From Rhodococcus sp. HNM0563 (GTDB lineage: Bacteria > Actinomycetota > Actinomycetes > Mycobacteriales > Mycobacteriaceae), in contig NZ_JAASAF010000001.1 in NCBI RefSeq assembly GCF_012726195.1, positions 682,001 to 746,000 of the forward strand: DNA of 64,000 nt, written 5' to 3'. The notes beneath the pieces are model-generated. The model made no database searches. It was not told the DNA's origin and worked only from the letters and a program-made list of their open reading frames with translations. Shown one piece after another: positions 59,874 through 64,000 of this stretch (its first letter is position 1; each line of letters starts with the position of its first letter). Position numbers and translations under genes: made by a program.

Positions 59874-62597
59874 GTGACCCGTGCATCCGCTTCTCCCTCG
59901 ACCACCCCGGCCGCCGACGACCGCCCGACCCTTCTGCTGCTCGACGGCCATTCGCTGGCGTTCCGCGCGTTCTATGCGCTGCCGGCCGAGAACTTCAGAA
60001 CTACCAGCGGGCAGACCACCAACGCGGTGTACGGGTTCACCTCGATGCTCATCAATCTTCTGCGCGACGAGAAGCCGTCTCACGTCGCGGCAGCATTCGA
60101 CGTGAGCCGCAAGACGTTTCGGGCCGAGATGTATGCCCCCTACAAAGCGCAGCGCAGCGCAGCACCCGACGAGTTCAAGGGCCAGATCGACGTCACCAAA
60201 GAGGTACTCGGCGCCATGGGCATCCCCGTCATGGCGGAGGAAGGGTACGAGGCCGACGACATCATCGCGACCCTCACCACCCAAGCCACCGCCCTCGGTT
60301 ACAAGGTGCTCATCGTCACCGGCGATCGCGATGCTCTGCAGTTGGTCACCGACGACGTCACCGTGCTCTATCCGAAACGGGGCGTTTCCGAACTGACGCG
60401 CTTCACCCCCGAAGCCGTCGAAGAGAAGTACGCACTCACCCCGGCGCAGTACCCGGACTTCGCCGCGCTGCGCGGCGACCCCAGCGACAACCTCCCCGGC
60501 ATCCCCGGAGTCGGCGAGAAGACCGCCGCCAAGTGGATCCGCGAGTTCGGTAGCCTCACCGACCTCGTCGACCGGGTCGACGAGGTGCGCGGAAAGACCG
60601 GGGATGCGCTCCGCGAGAACCTGTCGAACGTGCTGATGAATCGTCAGCTCACCGAGATGGTGCGGGAAGTGCCGCTGCCGTACACACCGGAGGCTCTCGC
60701 GCTCGCACCATGGGACCGAGACAAGATCCACCGGCTCTTCGACGACCTCGAATTCAAGGTCCTGCGTGATCGACTCTTCGAGACCCTCGCGTCTGCCGAA
60801 CCCGAAGCCGACGAAGGATTCGAGGTGCGCGGCGGCGTCGTCGAGCCGGGTGCCCTCGGCGACTGGCTCGCGGAGCACGCCGTTGCAGGGCGGCGGCACG
60901 GACTGTCCGTTGCCGGGCCGGGTACTCCGTACGGCGGCGATGCAGTGGCCGTCGCGATCGCGGCCGACGACGGAGAGGGCGCCTACGTCACGACCGTGGC
61001 CCTGACACCGGAAGACGACAGTGCGCTCGCTGCATGGCTCGCCGACGCCGCCGTGGAGAAGGCCCTACACGAGGCCAAGTCGGCCATGCACGCGCTGCGT
61101 GGGCGGGGCTGGACTCTCGCCGGAGTCACCAGCGACACGGCGCTGGCGGCGTATCTTGTGCGCCCGGGGCAGCGCAGCTTCAAACTCGACGATCTCTCGC
61201 TGCGCTATCTCAAACGGGAACTGCGAGTGGAAGATTCCGGCGCCCAACAACTTTCCCTGCTCGACGACGAAGACGCGGCGGACAACCAGGCCGCAGAAGG
61301 TGAAATATTGCGGGCTCGCGCGGTCGTCGACCTCGCGGCGGCGCTCGACTCCGAACTCGCAGACATCGAATCGGTGCGGCTACTGACCGAGATGGAGTTG
61401 CCGTTGCTCGAGGTCCTGGCCGATCTCGAGGCCACCGGCATCGCCGTCGACGCCGATCACCTGCACGACCTGCAGGCAGGCTTCGCCGCCGACGTCGCCG
61501 CCGCCGCGAACTCCGCGTACGAGGTGATCGGTAAGCAGATCAACCTCGGTTCGCCGAAGCAACTGCAGGTCGTGTTGTTCGACGAACTCGAGATGCCGAA
61601 AACCAAGAAGACCAAGACCGGCTACACCACCGACGCCGATGCTCTGCAGAACCTCTTCGAGAAGACGGAACATCCGTTTCTCGAGCATCTGCTCGCGCAC
61701 CGTGAATCCACCAAGATGAAGACCACCGTCGACGGTCTCATCAAGTCGGTGGCCGACGACGGCCGCATTCACACCACGTTCAACCAGACGGTCGCGGCGA
61801 CCGGACGACTGTCGTCCACCGAACCGAACCTGCAGAACATCCCGGTCCGCACCGACGCAGGCAAACAGATCCGCAACGGCTTCGTCGTCGGCGCCGGATA
61901 CGACCTGCTCCTGACTGCCGATTACAGCCAGATCGAGATGCGCATCATGGCGCATCTATCCGGCGACGAAGGCCTGATCGAGGCGTTCAACACCGGAGAG
62001 GATCTACACAGTTTCGTCGGTGCCCGAGCGTTCGGCGTGCCGATCGAAGAGGTCACCCCCGAACTACGCCGACGGGTCAAAGCAATGTCCTACGGTCTGG
62101 CGTACGGTCTGAGCGCTTACGGTCTCGCGCAGCAGCTCAAGATCTCCACCGACGACGCCCGCGAGCAGATGGAGGCATACTTCACCCGTTTCGGTGGTGT
62201 GCGCGACTACCTCCACAACGTCGTGGAAGAGGCACGCAAGGTCGGGTACACCTCCACCCTCTACGGGCGTCGCCGGTACCTGCCCGACCTGACCAGCGAC
62301 AACCGGCAGCGGCGCGAGGTCGCCGAGCGAGCCGCGCTCAACGCGCCGATCCAGGGCACCGCAGCCGACATCATCAAAGTTGCGATGATCGAGGTGCAGA
62401 AAGCACTCGACGACGCAGGCCTGCGCTCACGGATGTTGTTGCAGGTCCACGACGAACTCGTTCTCGAAGTCGCCGAAGAGGAGCGTGAACGTGTCGAGGA
62501 GATGGTCCGCAGCAAGATGGACTCGGTGATCGACCTGTCGGTGCCGCTGGAAGTATCGGTCGGCTACGGCCGCAGCTGGGACGCCGCCGCCCACTGA
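59874..62597 (+). CDS. polA: DNA polymerase I
   Basis: 907 residues. The 5'-nuclease domain (about 1-300) has LLLLDGHSLAFRAFYALPAE and the acidic cluster EEGYEADDIIATLTTQATAL and GDRDALQLVTDDVTVLYP, with GDPSDNLPGIPGVGEKTAAK as the helix-3-turn. The 3'-exonuclease region (about 305-500) lacks the Asp/Glu metal ligands of E. coli Pol I, as in mycobacteria. The polymerase domain has motif A TADYSQIEMRIMAHLSGDEG, motif B RRVKAMSYGLAYGLSAYGLA and motif C LLQVHDELVLEVAEEE. Motif B has Tyr where E. coli has Phe762, a change linked to dideoxynucleotide use. GTG 59874 is chosen for its leaderless box; an in-frame GTG at 59799 is unlikely. Confidence 0.95.
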   Translation: MTRASASPSTTPAADDRPTLLLLDGHSLAFRAFYALPAENFRTTSGQTTNAVYGFTSMLINLLRDEKPSHVAAAFDVSRKTFRAEMYAPYKAQRSAAPDEFKGQIDVTKEVLGAMGIPVMAEEGYEADDIIATLTTQATALGYKVLIVTGDRDALQLVTDDVTVLYPKRGVSELTRFTPEAVEEKYALTPAQYPDFAALRGDPSDNLPGIPGVGEKTAAKWIREFGSLTDLVDRVDEVRGKTGDALRENLSNVLMNRQLTEMVREVPLPYTPEALALAPWDRDKIHRLFDDLEFKVLRDRLFETLASAEPEADEGFEVRGGVVEPGALGDWLAEHAVAGRRHGLSVAGPGTPYGGDAVAVAIAADDGEGAYVTTVALTPEDDSALAAWLADAAVEKALHEAKSAMHALRGRGWTLAGVTSDTALAAYLVRPGQRSFKLDDLSLRYLKRELRVEDSGAQQLSLLDDEDAADNQAAEGEILRARAVVDLAAALDSELADIESVRLLTEMELPLLEVLADLEATGIAVDADHLHDLQAGFAADVAAAANSAYEVIGKQINLGSPKQLQVVLFDELEMPKTKKTKTGYTTDADALQNLFEKTEHPFLEHLLAHRESTKMKTTVDGLIKSVADDGRIHTTFNQTVAATGRLSSTEPNLQNIPVRTDAGKQIRNGFVVGAGYDLLLTADYSQIEMRIMAHLSGDEGLIEAFNTGEDLHSFVGARAFGVPIEEVTPELRRRVKAMSYGLAYGLSAYGLAQQLKISTDDAREQMEAYFTRFGGVRDYLHNVVEEARKVGYTSTLYGRRRYLPDLTSDNRQRREVAERAALNAPIQGTAADIIKVAMIEVQKALDDAGLRSRMLLQVHDELVLEVAEEERERVEEMVRSKMDSVIDLSVPLEVSVGYGRSWDAAAH

Positions 62598-62628
62598 GCC
62601 AAGCGCCCGCGCAGGAGTGCCACTCACA

Positions 62629-62670
62629 GCGACGCGGCTCGATTCCCGTACAGGAATCGAGCCGCGTCGC
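62629..62670. terminator. Bidirectional terminator, 18-bp perfect stem
   Basis: Arms 62629-62646 and 62653-62670 are perfectly complementary around the loop CGTACA, between convergent polA and the thioredoxin gene. Confidence 0.9.
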
Positions 62671-62681
62671 GGTCGTCCGAG

Positions 62682-63053
62682 TCAGCTCTGAGCGTTCGAC
62701 GCTTCGTCGATCTGCTTGCGCACATCGTCCATATCGAGAGCCTTGACCTGTGAGACGAGGTCTTCGAGTGCTGCAGGTGGCAGTGCACCTGCCTGGTTGT
62801 ACACCAGAATTCCTTCACGGAAAGCCATGATCGTCGGGATCGAGCGAATGTTCGCGGCTGCCGCGATCGACTGTTCGGCCTCGGTGTCGACCTTTGCGTG
62901 CACAACGTCCGGATGCTGCTCGGACGACGATTCGAAGGTCGGTGCGAACTGCTTGCAGGGGCCACACCAATCGGCCCAGAAGTCGACGAGCACGATGTCA
63001 TTGCTGGTGACGACCTCGTCGAAGTTCTGCTGAGTGAGAGCTTGGGTTGCCAC
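62682..63053 (-). CDS. Thioredoxin
   Basis: 123 residues. The active site is VLVDFWADWCGPCKQFAPTF with the classic WCGPC. The cis-Pro loop IRSIPTIMAF and a strand ILVYNQAGALP follow, then a C-terminal helix longer than in E. coli Trx (QVKALDMDDVRKQIDEASNA). It reduces protein disulfides in the cytoplasm. GTG 63053 is used because AAAGGA lies 6 bases upstream and the fold begins there; an upstream in-frame extension of 81 residues is not credible. Convergent with polA. Confidence 0.93.
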   Translation of the reverse strand: MATQALTQQNFDEVVTSNDIVLVDFWADWCGPCKQFAPTFESSSEQHPDVVHAKVDTEAEQSIAAAANIRSIPTIMAFREGILVYNQAGALPPAALEDLVSQVKALDMDDVRKQIDEASNAQS

Positions 63054-63165
63054 GGTGGTCCTTTCGGTTCGGGCGTGTCGACGGGTGCAACAGCGAGCCG
63101 CCCCCATTTCTTCCGCCACGCTACGCGAGGTGGGCAACCCGGGGGTGGCGGTTGCGGGGTTCACG

Positions 63166-64000
63166 TCACTCCACCGGGGCCGACTCCGCGGATCGAAAGG
63201 TTCGGCGGTACTCGTGGGGAGTGGTGCGGCGAAGACGCAGGAAATGCTGCCTGAGCACCGGCGCGGTGCCGAAGCCGACTCGGTCGGCGACGACATCGAT
63301 CGGCAGATCCGTGCTTTCGAGAAGCTGCTGCGCTGCGAGCACCCGCTGCCCGCGTATCCACCGCGCCGGGGTGGTGCCGGTTTCCTCCGTGAACCGTCGC
63401 GCGAAGGTCCTGGGCGACATGTGTGCCTGCTCGGCGAGCACGGTCACCGGCAGTTCGCGGTGCAGATTCTCGGCGATCCAATCGAGCAGCGGGCCGATCG
63501 AGTCATCGGTGCACTCGGGAAGTGGTCTGGATATGTACTGGGCTTGCCCGCCGTCGCGGTGCGGTGGTACGACCATGCTCCGCGCGATCGTGTTGGCGAC
63601 CTGCGAACCCTGGGTGCTACGCACGATGTGCAGGAGCAGATCGATGCTGGCGGCGGTGCCCGCACTCGTCAGCACCGGATGCTCGTCGACGTAGAGCACA
63701 TCGCGATCGACTCGGGCCGACGGATACATCGAGGCGAGCCGGTCCGCGTACCGCCAATGGGTGGTGCATCGGCGGTCGTCGAGGAGGCCGGCGGCGGCGA
63801 GAACGAATGAGCCTGTACACAGACTCGCTACCGGAGTGCCCCGATCGACCGCGGTCCGCAGTTTCTCGAACAGCGGCTCGAGGACAGCTAGGTCGGAGCT
63901 CCCGCTGCGCACGAACTCGGGATCGGTCAGGTCGCCGGCCTCGGTGCCGCCGGGCGGCACGATGATCAGGTCGGCGTCGTCGAGGCGGTCGAGGTCGTAC
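63166..64000 (-). CDS. GlxA-family transcriptional regulator (DJ-1 plus AraC), 5' end cut by window edge
   Basis: At least 278 residues are present; the frame is open at base 64000. The visible N-terminal part is a DJ-1/PfpI-like domain: DADLIIVPPGGTEAGD, then RGTPVASLCTGSFVLAAAGL with a Cys at the nucleophile elbow, and TTHWRYADRLASMYPSARVD. The C-terminal AraC domain (last ~105 residues) has VTVLAEQAHMSPRTFARRFT and a second helix-turn-helix with VVADRVGFGTAPVLRQHFL. Such fused regulators typically activate catabolic or amino-acid-derivative genes. Target unknown. Confidence 0.88.
   Translation of the reverse strand, partial: YDLDRLDDADLIIVPPGGTEAGDLTDPEFVRSGSSDLAVLEPLFEKLRTAVDRGTPVASLCTGSFVLAAAGLLDDRRCTTHWRYADRLASMYPSARVDRDVLYVDEHPVLTSAGTAASIDLLLHIVRSTQGSQVANTIARSMVVPPHRDGGQAQYISRPLPECTDDSIGPLLDWIAENLHRELPVTVLAEQAHMSPRTFARRFTEETGTTPARWIRGQRVLAAQQLLESTDLPIDVVADRVGFGTAPVLRQHFLRLRRTTPHEYRRTFRSAESAPVE

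Noticed and set aside
1..64000. Prophage, integrase or intact insertion sequence
   Set aside because: No integrase, transposase, capsid or terminase sequence was recognised; the GH19 protein has a signal peptide and no phage neighbours.

Overview
The window is high-GC, gene-dense chromosomal DNA from an actinomycete, most likely a Rhodococcus or close Nocardiaceae relative. The support is the order hisA-impA-hisF-hisI-trpE-(Trp membrane protein)-trpC-trpB-trpA-lgt-pyk-tesB, a nuo operon preceded by a response-regulator-like gene, a PdtaR-type ANTAR regulator beside polA, frequent GTG starts with ATGA/GTGA overlaps, and many genes that start 6-8 bases after a TANNNT box (leaderless style). No phage, CRISPR array or intact insertion sequence was seen. 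Genus-level naming is inference.

Layout. 1-2.8 kb: a WYL-type regulator (cut by the left edge) divergent from a UvrA-like ABC protein. 2.9-5.6 kb: the end of a histidine operon; the HisA is probably the bifunctional PriA, because the tryptophan cluster downstream has no trpF. 5.7-9.5 kb: accessory enzymes (GH19 hydrolase, tautomerase, GNAT, a MarR regulator facing a LigB-like dioxygenase). 9.5-19.2 kb: trp genes, lipoprotein diacylglyceryl transferase, a TM2 protein, pyruvate kinase and an acyl-CoA thioesterase. 19.3-24.3 kb: a patchy accessory stretch (DJ-1 protein, two GNATs, Nudix, a decayed P-loop kinase, a methyltransferase, a tandem-Nudix protein) with more T-rich codons than its surroundings.

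24.3-28.9 kb is a sulfur-themed operon: a 28-residue leader peptide ending in a cysteine cluster, a 2-oxoglutarate/Fe(II) oxygenase, a methionine ABC importer (metQNI) and a ComB-like phosphatase. The leader looks like a cysteine-responsive attenuator. 29-36.6 kb holds an LGFP protein, a MarR/GbsR-like regulator, an iron-siderophore binding protein under an IdeR-like box, and a divergent heterodimeric ABC transporter whose two ATPase domains are degenerate in complementary ways.

37.0-41.3 kb carries the most unusual genes: two tandem paralogues with a cytoplasmic Hsp70/actin-fold ATPase domain, one transmembrane helix and a different outer domain in each. One has a seven-unit RCC1-type propeller with paired cysteines, the other a Thr/Pro stalk and a small globular domain. 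41.4-57.9 kb is a response-regulator-like gene followed by nuoA-nuoN, in which nuoE and nuoF form one continuous reading frame and nuoC carries a 27-bp in-frame triplication. 58-64 kb holds a degenerate FtsK-like protein, a tRNA with a CAA anticodon, pdtaR, polA, a thioredoxin and a GlxA-type regulator cut by the right edge.
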